From Pontibacter sp. HSC-36F09 (GTDB lineage Bacteria > Bacteroidota > Bacteroidia > Cytophagales > Hymenobacteraceae): 64,000 nucleotides of DNA. The translations under genes and the position numbers were made by a program. The notes under the pieces were generated by a model. The model was given only the letters and a program-made list of their open reading frames with translations. It did no database searches and was not told the DNA's origin. The stretch is from NCBI RefSeq assembly GCF_024171605.1, contig NZ_JALKAA010000006.1, positions 176,696-240,695 of the forward strand. Direction: 5' to 3'. Shown here piece after piece: positions 26,265 through 33,841 of this stretch (the stretch's first letter is position 1; the number at the start of each line of letters is the position of its first letter).

Positions 26265-27191
26265 ATGAAGGAAGTAAAAGATAATCCCCTCACAGAAACA
26301 GAACTGGTAACTCTTGCCCAACAGCATGGATTGCGGCTGCAGCCAGAAACATTCAACTACAACGAAACCGGCCTCGACTTTCAGGTGATTCAGGCGCTGG
26401 ACGAAAAGAAAGAGCCCTGGATTCTGCGTCTGCCCCGGCGTCCGGATGTGCTGCCACGTGCCAAAAATGAGCACCGTGTGCTCCGCCTGCTACAGGGCAA
26501 GCTTCCGGCAGACCTCCCCGACTGGCAGATTTTCGACCCGAAGCTGATTGCCTACCCAAGACTGGCCGGTATACCTGTCGCCAACATCGACATGGAAAAA
26601 ATGTGCTACGTCTGGAACCTGGAACTGGAAAAGCTGCCGGAGACATTTGTGCAGTCGCTGGGACAAACCATTGCCGCGCTGCATGCGCAGGACACAGCAG
26701 CCGCTGCAAAAGCGGGCATCAAAGTGTTGCAGCCGGAGCAGTTGCGCGAGCACCTGAGCGGGCAAATGCAACGCGTAAAGGAAGCCATTGGAGTAGCCGA
26801 ACCGGTATGGGATCGCTGGCAAGCCTGGCTGCAGGACGATAGCTACTGGCCCGGCTATACCTGCCTCGTGCACGGCGACCTGCAGGCAGCCCACATTCTC
26901 ACCGACGAAAACGGCAGTGTGAACGGCCTCCTCGACTGGACCGAAGCCGAAGTAAGCGATCCGGCTATTGATTTTGTGGCGCTGCTGGCCGCCTTCGGCG
27001 AGGATTTTCTGAAACACGTGCTCACGGCTTATGAGCAGGCCGGCGGACAGGTATGGCCCCGTATGCTGGAGCATGTGCAGCAACGGCACGGCGCCTATGG
27101 TGTGAACATCGGTTTGTTCGTGCTGGAGTCAGGCACAGATGATTATCTGCAAATGGCAAAGGAGGCACTGGGATTAAGTACGTCAAATTAA
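26265..27191 (+). CDS. Macrolide 2'-phosphotransferase-like kinase (APH superfamily)
   Basis: A 308-residue aminoglycoside/macrolide phosphotransferase-fold enzyme. Motifs are LRLPRRPDVLPRAKNEHRVL (ATP-binding Lys and Glu region), the catalytic loop LVHGDLQAAHIL with His203-Gly204-Asp205, and the metal-binding DWTEAEVSDPAIDF with Asp224. The NYNETGLDFQV, PRLAGIPV and FGEDFLKHVLTAYEQAGG regions match the Mph group better than aminoglycoside enzymes. It would phosphorylate the 2'-OH of the macrolide desosamine sugar. No mobile context surrounds it, so it looks like a resident chromosomal gene. Confidence 0.85.
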   Translation: MKEVKDNPLTETELVTLAQQHGLRLQPETFNYNETGLDFQVIQALDEKKEPWILRLPRRPDVLPRAKNEHRVLRLLQGKLPADLPDWQIFDPKLIAYPRLAGIPVANIDMEKMCYVWNLELEKLPETFVQSLGQTIAALHAQDTAAAAKAGIKVLQPEQLREHLSGQMQRVKEAIGVAEPVWDRWQAWLQDDSYWPGYTCLVHGDLQAAHILTDENGSVNGLLDWTEAEVSDPAIDFVALLAAFGEDFLKHVLTAYEQAGGQVWPRMLEHVQQRHGAYGVNIGLFVLESGTDDYLQMAKEALGLSTSN

Positions 27192-27207
27192 ACGTGACTG
27201 AAAACAC

Positions 27208-27250
27208 AAAGCGTCGGCTATACCTTGAAAGCAGGTATAGCCGACGCTTT
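27208..27250 (+). terminator. Terminator built from two inverted TATACCT motifs
   Basis: A perfect 18-bp stem (27208-27225 with 27233-27250) and a 7-nt loop, followed by TTATATT. Each arm carries GGCTATACCT or its complement. It lies 17 nt after the phosphotransferase stop. Confidence 0.92.
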
Positions 27251-27300
27251 TATATTGCCATTATGAGAAATCATTCTGCGAGCTGCTTCTATACCTTCGC

Positions 27301-27777
27301 CTACAGATTGCCACCCAGCAAACGACGAAGCACCACGATCTGCCCCAGGTGATAAGCATTATGCTCGGCTATCAGCGTGGCTTCGCGCAGGAGCGTCTGT
27401 CCGTTGCCGTGGGGTATAGGCGCAAAGAGATCGTTTTCAGTATCCTGCACCAGCTGCACCATCGCGTCCAGATCCTGGTTAATAGTTTGCAAAGTCTGGT
27501 CCAGAGCTGCCTGATCGGCCGGTGCTTCTGCTGACGGCCAATAGTCGTCGGGCCAGGCGGGTTCCTGGTAGTCGGGGTTACGGCAAAAATCCTGGATATC
27601 GTGCTGGGCGAAACGCAGGTGCTCGAGCAGTTGCCAGATGGTATAAGGCAAGCCCTCTACCCGTTCGCCAGCCTCCTGCACACTAATCCCCTGCAGCAGT
27701 TCCCCGACCGGACGAAAGGCCTGCCCCATCCGCATCAGCTTCTCCAAATGATCACGCAATTCCTGGTCTTCTTTCAT
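27301..27777 (-). CDS. DinB family protein
   Basis: A 158-residue four-helix-bundle protein. The three-His metal site of DinB/YfiT proteins is represented by LLEHLRFAQHDI near 50-60 and LIAEHNAYHLGQIVVLRRLLG near the C-terminus. Members include damage-inducible proteins and metal-dependent thiol-S-transferases. No signal peptide. Monocistronic, convergent with the phosphotransferase gene. The specific activity is unknown. Confidence 0.88.
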   Translation of the reverse strand: MKEDQELRDHLEKLMRMGQAFRPVGELLQGISVQEAGERVEGLPYTIWQLLEHLRFAQHDIQDFCRNPDYQEPAWPDDYWPSAEAPADQAALDQTLQTINQDLDAMVQLVQDTENDLFAPIPHGNGQTLLREATLIAEHNAYHLGQIVVLRRLLGGNL

Positions 27778-27818
27778 GACTTAATTTTTTATTTGTTCAT
27801 ACTCCTGATGCAGTAAAA

Positions 27819-27852
27819 AGAACAGCCGCTACCCGAAGGCAGCGGCTGTTCT
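27819..27852 (-). terminator. Terminator of the first disordered-protein gene
   Basis: Stem AGAACAGCCGCT (27819-27830) pairs with 27841-27852 and has a 10-nt loop; the T-rich sequence lies on the minus-strand side (TTTTTACTG). It is 27 nt past the stop of the 27879-28592 gene. Confidence 0.85.
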
Positions 27853-27878
27853 GTCAATTATTATTCAGTCCATTAATT

Positions 27879-28592
27879 TTAGTAACGGTCGTCGCGGTTG
27901 CGGCTGTAGCCACCGCCTTGTGAACCATAACCGCCGTAGTTGCCCGACGATATGCGGTTGCTGCGGCTGCTATCAAGATCGGGGCCGTAGTCATCCTCAA
28001 AGCTGCTGGTGATGCCCGCGTTCGGAACGCCTCTGTTGGAGTGGATGTCTGACTGGCCCATGCGGCCGTAGTCTGAAATTCCGTAGCCCTCGCGCATACG
28101 GTCCTGGCTCATTTGGCCTCTCTGTCCCATGTGGCGGCTGCGGTCCTGGTTGCTATAGTGTTCGCGGCTACGCATGTCACGGTCACGGTCAAACTCATTG
28201 GAACGCTGGCTATACCTGTCTGATGAACCGTAGCGGTCCGCATCAGACCAGTTTTGGTTCCGGTTGCGGCTTTCGCCCCAGTTGCCTCTGTCTCGCTGGC
28301 CGTAATTCATGTTATAGTCGGAATCGCGGCGCGTGGTGCCGCTTCCTTCACGCATGCGTTCATAGGCATCGCCCATGTTGCCCTCGTGGTAGCTGTGGCG
28401 TATGTTACCGCTGTTGCGATTGTAGCGGTCGTCATCTCTATCCCGATGGTGGCTGCGATACTCCTGCTCAAACTCGTTGGTCAGGTTGCGGGCACTGTGG
28501 TAGTGCTCATCGTTGCGGTCGTAACCGGCGCTTCCGCTGTAGTTGCGGTCGTAGTTGTCATGATCGTAGCGATCTCTGTCTCGTCTGTTCAT
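27879..28592 (-). CDS. Arg/Asp/Tyr/Gly/Ser-rich disordered protein (paralogue 1)
   Basis: A 237-residue low-complexity protein almost devoid of hydrophobic residues, beginning MNRRDRDRYDHDNYDRNYSG. It is built from RD/DR dipeptides, NY/YG and SR segments and contains a more conserved-looking ITSSFEDDYGPDLDSS near 205-220. No signal peptide, no cysteines. Composition resembles RGG/YG-type phase-separating or RNA-binding disordered proteins. A paralogue with the same style and a similar start context lies at 59061-59732. It has its own terminator. The function is unknown. Confidence 0.8.
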   Translation of the reverse strand: MNRRDRDRYDHDNYDRNYSGSAGYDRNDEHYHSARNLTNEFEQEYRSHHRDRDDDRYNRNSGNIRHSYHEGNMGDAYERMREGSGTTRRDSDYNMNYGQRDRGNWGESRNRNQNWSDADRYGSSDRYSQRSNEFDRDRDMRSREHYSNQDRSRHMGQRGQMSQDRMREGYGISDYGRMGQSDIHSNRGVPNAGITSSFEDDYGPDLDSSRSNRISSGNYGGYGSQGGGYSRNRDDRY

Positions 28593-28669
28593 AGTTATAA
28601 ATCAGGTTTAAAATAATACTTCCTTTTTTAAACGAGGGCAGCGGATTACGGTTATTCTGACACAGTGTC

Positions 28670-29185
28670 TCAGGTCTCTTTGATGCGGGAAGCCAACACC
28701 CGGAACAGGATGTACAGGAAGGCGAAAACAGCCATGGCGATCAGCGTCCAGAATTTTTGTTCGTTCTTGTCCTGCCAGTAGTCGCGCTCGCTTTCGGTTG
28801 ACTTTAGCCTGCCGCGCATGGCCTGGTTTGCCAGTTGCTCGATCTGTAGCTCACGGTTTAAGGAATCGAGCGCCAGCGTATCGCGCAGGTATACGGTGCG
28901 GGTCACCACTCTACTTTGAGCAGATGCGTAAGGTATAGCCGGCCCGGGTGCATAAGGTATAGCCGGTTTTCCTGATGGATGGGTAGAGTCGAAGTTTCTT
29001 CCCACGGGATCTTGCAGGTTAAGCACTGATCGGAAAGGGTGGATGTCAGGTTTGGAATACACGGCGGGCGCATAAAGTTTAGGCACCCGTTTGCCGGCGG
29101 CAGGTATGGCTTCCTCATCAGCCCCTGTCTGGCGCTGGGTGGCGCAGGCACTGAGCAGCAGCAATAAAACCAGTGTCCATCTCAT
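28670..29185 (-). CDS. Lipoprotein with C-terminal membrane helix
   Basis: A 171-residue protein with a lipobox (LLLLLSACATQ, Cys near 14), a Pro-rich linker that contains a duplicated PAIPYA (KPAIPYAPGPAIPYA), a predicted coiled coil around 105-140 (LNRELQIEQLANQAMRGRLKSTESERDYW), and a terminal hydrophobic helix (FWTLIAMAVFAFLYILFRVL). The combination of a lipid anchor and a C-terminal helix is unusual; the protein might bridge envelope layers, which is speculation. The PAIPYA duplication is encoded by two AGGTATAG motifs. Confidence 0.65.
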   Translation of the reverse strand: MRWTLVLLLLLSACATQRQTGADEEAIPAAGKRVPKLYAPAVYSKPDIHPFRSVLNLQDPVGRNFDSTHPSGKPAIPYAPGPAIPYASAQSRVVTRTVYLRDTLALDSLNRELQIEQLANQAMRGRLKSTESERDYWQDKNEQKFWTLIAMAVFAFLYILFRVLASRIKET

Positions 29186-29371
29186 GCGGCAGGATCGTCA
29201 ATTTAGATAGGCTATACCTGTCGCCTATACGCATGCGCCTGCTTAGTGGGTACGAAAAAGGCGACGCGCCCCTTGTTATTTTTTCAAACCAACGTCATCT
29301 CTTTTAACAAGATGCCGTTTGAATTGTCTTTAAGAATAAAGATATTTAAAAAATCAGGTACACGCTTACAA

Positions 29372-31933
29372 ATGACTACAGCCCACCCCATCTCTCCAGA
29401 AGTTTTACGCGCATTTGAGGCCGTACCTGACCTCTACCTCGTCATCTCTACCGACTTCACTATACTGGGAGCCAGCAAGGCCTACCTCGAAGTGACACAG
29501 TTAAAGAAGGAAGACATCAGAGGGCGGTACCTGTTTGATGCGTTTCCTGTTAATCCGGAATCAGAGGAGCCTGATAGCGCCTTCAACCTGAAGAACTCGC
29601 TGGAGTGGGTGTTGCAAAACAAGAAACCTCACCAAATGACCGTGCAGCGCTACGATGTGCAATTGCCACCTGCATCGGGAGAGTTTCAGGAAACATACTG
29701 GCTGCCTTCCAACACACCCGTGCTGGACGAGGAAGGCAACATCAGTTTCATACTCCACAAGGTGCTGAATGTAACAGAGCAAATGCTGGTGCAGGAGCGG
29801 CTGGATTTTAGTGAGCTAGAGGTGAAAGAGTTGCACGGCGAACAGAGGTTCACGAAAGCCGCTTTATTGGCCGCACGTGCCGCAGCTGAGCTGGAGCGCA
29901 GTAAGCTGTATAATATTTTCATGCAGGCTCCTGCCATGATCTGTATTCTGGATGGCCCGCAGCATGTGTTCAGCTTCGCCAATCCAACCTACCAGCAACT
30001 GGTCGGCAACAGACCCATATTAGGTCAGCCTATACTGGAGGCGATGCCTGAGTTGGAGGGACAGGCAGTGATCACGATGCTGGACAGGGTATACCAGACC
30101 GGCGAAAGCGAATTTGCACACGAGATGCTGGTGCGCCTGGACCACACAAACTCCGGCACTTTAGGCAATAATTACTACAACTTCACCTACCAGACTATCC
30201 GCGACCTCACCGGCAAAATAGACGGCATCATGGTGTTTGCCTTCGAGGTCACTTCGCAGGTAGAGTCGCGCCGCGAGATGGAAGCTGCCAACCAGGAGCT
30301 ATACCTGGCGCAGGAGGCACTGCTGAACCTAAACCAGGAACTCGAAAGACGCATTGCTGCCCGCACAGTGGAACTGGAACTTTCTAAGGCTGCCATCGAA
30401 GCTCAACGCAACCAGCTGCACACCATTTTCATGAATTCCCCTACGCCTTTTCTGGTGGTGGACGGCCCTGAGTTCAGATTCCAGTTGATCAATCCGGCCT
30501 TCAAAAAAGTGTTTCCTGGTAAAAGAATGCTTGGTAAAAGCCTGCTCGAGGTTTTCCCGGAGCTGCAGGCCACCCCTATTCCGGAGATCATGGAAAAGGT
30601 ATACCGAACAGGCGAAAATTTTGAGGCCGTGGAGTATCGGCTGATTCTTTCGCGCTACGATGGGGAAGAACCTGAGGAGATCTACCTTACTTTCAGCTTC
30701 CAGGCGCGGCGCGACGAAAAAGGAGCGATCGACGGTGTACTTGTTTTTGCCCACGATGTAACGGAGCAGGTAAAGTCGCGGCAGAAAGTGGAGCAGAGCG
30801 CAGAGCGGCTGCGCCTGATCACAGACTCGCTTCCCGTGCTCATCGGCTACCTGGACAAAGAGGAAAAATATCGGTTTACGAACAAGGCTTACGAATCATG
30901 GTTTCCGCTAAAGGCAGATGATTTACTTGGCCGTGCCGTGCGGGATGTGGTGGGTGAAAAGGCCTACAGCGGCGTGAAGCAGTACATCGACCGGGCACTG
31001 GCCGGCGAGCGGCTCGACTTCGAAAGCCGTATGCCCTACCGCGAGGACTTTGTGAAATACATCCACACCAGCTACGTGCCGGACATTAGAGACGGGGAAG
31101 TAGCCGGGTTCTATACCCTGGTGCACGACGTCACAGAGCCCGCCATGGCGCGCCTGAAGCTGGAAGAAAGTGAGTTGGAGGCACGCGCCCTCACCGCGAA
31201 ACTGGCTGCTGCCAACTTCGAGCTCTCCGAAATAAACGCACAGCTCACCCGCACCAACATTGACCTGGACAACTTCATTTACGCGGCTTCCCACGACCTG
31301 AAAGCCCCGATCTACAACATCGAGCGCCTGCTGCTTATCCTGATCGAGTCCATACCCCACGAAGTACAAGCGTCGCAGGAACTGGAGCGAGTGATCGGGA
31401 TGATCGAGAGTTCGATCGTCCGGTTTAAGCGCACGATCGATCACCTGACCGATGTGACCAAGCTCCAGAAAGAAAATAACCAGGAGGCCTCGGAGGTTGA
31501 TTTGACTGAACTCATCCACAATATCTCGCTCGACCTCAGTGCCCAGATCGAAACGGTGGGTGCTGACATCGAGGTAGACGTGACAGCCTGCAAAGCGATC
31601 CGTTTCTCTGAAAAGAATCTGCGCTCCATCCTCTACAACCTGCTTTCCAACGCCCTGAAGTACAGAGATCCTGAACGCACACCGATCATTAAGATCAGTT
31701 GTGAGATAGCCGGCGATTATACCCTGCTGAAAGTGCGCGACAACGGGTTGGGGCTGAAACCAAATGGAGTGGCCAAGATCTTCTCAATGTTTACCCGCAT
31801 GCACGATCACGTGGAGGGCTCGGGAATTGGGCTGTACATGGTGAAGAAGATCGTGGAAAATGCGGAAGGCTGGATCGAAGTGGAAAGCGAGATCGGGCAG
31901 GGCTCCACCTTCAGCGTATACTTCAAACGTTAG
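29372..31933 (+). CDS. Multi-PAS sensor histidine kinase
   Basis: About 853 residues. Four PAS modules (near 5-135, 175-305, 355-480 and 485-615) are separated by coiled-coil linkers, one with the EARNQ-like LNLNQELERRIAART heptads. The HisKA helix has its His at residue 641 in ASHDLKAP, and the ATPase domain shows NLLSNALKYR, VRDNGLGL and GSGIGLYMVKKIVEN. No membrane segments. The frame opens at a GTG (29246); the ATG at 29372 is the best start, though an ATG at 29312 is possible. It is related in its C-terminus to the kinases at 33-2753 and 14448-15581. No response regulator is adjacent. Confidence 0.88.
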   Translation: MTTAHPISPEVLRAFEAVPDLYLVISTDFTILGASKAYLEVTQLKKEDIRGRYLFDAFPVNPESEEPDSAFNLKNSLEWVLQNKKPHQMTVQRYDVQLPPASGEFQETYWLPSNTPVLDEEGNISFILHKVLNVTEQMLVQERLDFSELEVKELHGEQRFTKAALLAARAAAELERSKLYNIFMQAPAMICILDGPQHVFSFANPTYQQLVGNRPILGQPILEAMPELEGQAVITMLDRVYQTGESEFAHEMLVRLDHTNSGTLGNNYYNFTYQTIRDLTGKIDGIMVFAFEVTSQVESRREMEAANQELYLAQEALLNLNQELERRIAARTVELELSKAAIEAQRNQLHTIFMNSPTPFLVVDGPEFRFQLINPAFKKVFPGKRMLGKSLLEVFPELQATPIPEIMEKVYRTGENFEAVEYRLILSRYDGEEPEEIYLTFSFQARRDEKGAIDGVLVFAHDVTEQVKSRQKVEQSAERLRLITDSLPVLIGYLDKEEKYRFTNKAYESWFPLKADDLLGRAVRDVVGEKAYSGVKQYIDRALAGERLDFESRMPYREDFVKYIHTSYVPDIRDGEVAGFYTLVHDVTEPAMARLKLEESELEARALTAKLAAANFELSEINAQLTRTNIDLDNFIYAASHDLKAPIYNIERLLLILIESIPHEVQASQELERVIGMIESSIVRFKRTIDHLTDVTKLQKENNQEASEVDLTELIHNISLDLSAQIETVGADIEVDVTACKAIRFSEKNLRSILYNLLSNALKYRDPERTPIIKISCEIAGDYTLLKVRDNGLGLKPNGVAKIFSMFTRMHDHVEGSGIGLYMVKKIVENAEGWIEVESEIGQGSTFSVYFKR

Positions 31934-31990
31934 CAGCCTGCCAGTTTTTTTTCAGAACTTGCGACTGTGCTCTTGCGCTATACCTTGTTT

Positions 31991-32818
31991 ATGAACACCA
32001 ACCGTTTTCTGCCCCGCCACAAAGCCGCCGAACTGCTGCAGTATATACTTTCATCCGATACCAAAACAGTGTACGACCCTGAAAAGCACCGCCTGACGCT
32101 GCTGGATGAAATGGGTACGGAGCAGGTGCATTTCCGCCTGCCAATCTCCCTGCCCTATACCGGTGCAGGTATAGCCGAAGACCGGAAGGTGCATTACATC
32201 CTGCTGCTGATACAGGCCGGCCACTGCGCCATGGGCTATTTTGAAGACGGCCAATGTCTGAACCACAAGGTGTTCCGCTCGTACATGGTGCGCCAGAAAC
32301 AAGGCAAAAGCCAGATCAAGTACCTCAAGACCAAAGGCAAGTCAAGGGCAGGCTCCCGCGTCAGGCTGGGCGAAACGGCGGAGTTTTTCGAGAACATCAA
32401 CGGTCGCCTGCAGGATTATTTTCAGGAGCACCGCATCGACCGCATTGCCATGAGTTGCTCTAAAACCCTGCTGCCCTACCTGTATACCTCCACTATACCT
32501 ACGCCCTTCGACAAGCGTGACCCACGCCTGTTCAGGATACCGAAGCACATCCACACCCCCATCTACGAAGTGCTGCTGGACGCCAACCGTTTCCTGCAGC
32601 GGGGCGAACTCATCGCCCTGACAGAAGCAGGATTTGCAGCTATACCTGCACTGGAAGATTTCATGCTACACCACTTAAATGCTGATGATGCGCAGGACGG
32701 CCCTGAAACATTTGAGGAGACTGCCGACGAGGTATATGTGACCGACGAATGGGATGATGAGGATGATGTATCTTTTGACGAGGCAGACGAGGAGGACGAC
32801 ATCGTAGAGTGGGACTAG
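31991..32818 (+). CDS. VLRF1-like (Vms1/eRF1-type) predicted peptidyl-tRNA hydrolase
   Basis: A 275-residue protein with an R-QKQG-x2-Q segment (Arg101, Gln104, Gly105, Gln108) followed by KGKSRAGSRVRL. This matches the order of the Vms1/ANKZF1 release-factor loop (R-KQG--Q, then SAG--LRRYNE), which cleaves peptidyl-tRNA on stalled large ribosomal subunits. The C-terminal ~40 residues are strikingly acidic (DEWDDEDDVSFDEADEEDD). The start is ATG at 31991; the open frame begins 8 codons earlier at GTG. Identification is by motif memory, not alignment. It is likely cytoplasmic and ribosome-associated. Confidence 0.65.
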   Translation: MNTNRFLPRHKAAELLQYILSSDTKTVYDPEKHRLTLLDEMGTEQVHFRLPISLPYTGAGIAEDRKVHYILLLIQAGHCAMGYFEDGQCLNHKVFRSYMVRQKQGKSQIKYLKTKGKSRAGSRVRLGETAEFFENINGRLQDYFQEHRIDRIAMSCSKTLLPYLYTSTIPTPFDKRDPRLFRIPKHIHTPIYEVLLDANRFLQRGELIALTEAGFAAIPALEDFMLHHLNADDAQDGPETFEETADEVYVTDEWDDEDDVSFDEADEEDDIVEWD

Positions 32819-32905
32819 AGTAGCTACTATGCACGTATTGTGGCTTTTGGTTCCGACTCTCATGAGCACCTTTACGTAAGTAGAGCTATCAGAAAATCGA
32901 AAACT

Positions 32906-33274
32906 ATGGAAGCCCAGATCAACAGAGACATGGCCGTGTTTGAGCAGGTGTGCGAAATAAATGAGCTAGACCCGCAGGCTATTACGGAAGAGGCATACAA
33001 GCGCTTTCCGGATGCATTCAAAGCCGGAAAGAACCCGGAGCGCCTCATCTGGACGGCTTTTGATCATCGTGCCAGCGCACTGATCGGTAGCTTGACACAG
33101 GAAGCTGAGCAGAATGAAGGCACACAAACTAATCAGGCCTATACCATTGACTGCGACCCGGCAGCACCCGCCTTTGTGATAAACGAGGATGCGATCAAAA
33201 GCCAGTACAGTGCAGCCACAGCAGCTGCGATAATTGATGCGCTCGGGCAGGTACAGCTTCCGGTTACCGGCTAA
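32906..33274 (+). CDS. Hypothetical cytoplasmic protein
   Basis: A ~122-residue protein starting MEAQINRDMAVFEQV at the ATG at 32906 (an earlier GTG at 32840 is unlikely). The N-terminal half is helical (INELDPQAITEEAYKRFPDAFK); the rest is Ala/Gln/Thr-rich. No domain recognised and no signal peptide. It follows the VLRF1-like gene by 87 nt on the same strand and ends just before a good terminator, so the two may share a transcript. Confidence 0.6.
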   Translation: MEAQINRDMAVFEQVCEINELDPQAITEEAYKRFPDAFKAGKNPERLIWTAFDHRASALIGSLTQEAEQNEGTQTNQAYTIDCDPAAPAFVINEDAIKSQYSAATAAAIIDALGQVQLPVTG

Positions 33275-33280
33275 AAACAG

Positions 33281-33316
33281 GAAAGGCAGCCACTATAAAA
33301 TGACTGCCTTTCTTTT
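33281..33316 (+). terminator. Terminator
   Basis: GAAAGGCAG (33281-33289) pairs with CTGCCTTTC (33304-33312), with a 14-nt loop, followed by TTTT. It lies 6 nt after the 32906-33274 gene and 23 nt before the end of the convergent gene. Confidence 0.85.
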
Positions 33317-33338
33317 AGGCTATTGTCTAATCCTTCAG

Positions 33339-33827
33339 CTAATCCTTTTTGCGCGTCAGGAGCAGGACGGCAGCGGTCGTAACCAGTGCCAGCACCCCAA
33401 CTTTCTGGATCAGTCCGCTGCGGTTGTGCTCCCAGTCGGCTTTCCAGCCTTTTTCGGCAAAGATGTTCGGCACAGTGCCTTTGGCAAAATCATCAATTAC
33501 TCCCTCTACCACATTCACGCGGTCTGCCATCAGCAGGGGCAGCCAGTGCAGGTAACTGTTTTCGCTGTGCTTAAAAGCATAGCGCCGGATCATACCGCTC
33601 AGTCCGCTGGGCGGTTCTGATGTTCCGAAAACGGCCGTCACGTTGGGCCGCTCAATAGAGTGCAGCACTTCGATGTTGATGTCCTGCTGTGTCGGGCGCT
33701 CCCAACTGTAGCCTTCCTGCTCGGCGTCGGTGCGGTGCTTCATGGGGTAAGTCGGGTCGTTTTTCGGGTCGGCGTCTATACCCCAGCCTTTTATATGCGA
33801 ATAGTCTTTCGGTGTCTTATTTTCCAT
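33339..33827 (-). CDS. Hypothetical protein with C-terminal membrane anchor
   Basis: A 162-residue protein with a polar N-terminus (GWGIDADPKNDPTYPMKHRTDAEQEG), a central SGMIRRYAFKHSENSYLHWLPLLMADRVNVVEGVIDDFAKGTVPN segment, and a single C-terminal helix (VGVLALVTTAAVLLLT) ending RKKD, i.e. a tail-anchored topology. It begins 14 nt after the stop of the alcohol dehydrogenase gene on the same strand, so it is probably the second gene of that operon. Function unknown. Confidence 0.68.
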   Translation of the reverse strand: MENKTPKDYSHIKGWGIDADPKNDPTYPMKHRTDAEQEGYSWERPTQQDINIEVLHSIERPNVTAVFGTSEPPSGLSGMIRRYAFKHSENSYLHWLPLLMADRVNVVEGVIDDFAKGTVPNIFAEKGWKADWEHNRSGLIQKVGVLALVTTAAVLLLTRKKD

Positions 33828-33841
33828 GGTCTTTTTCTCCT

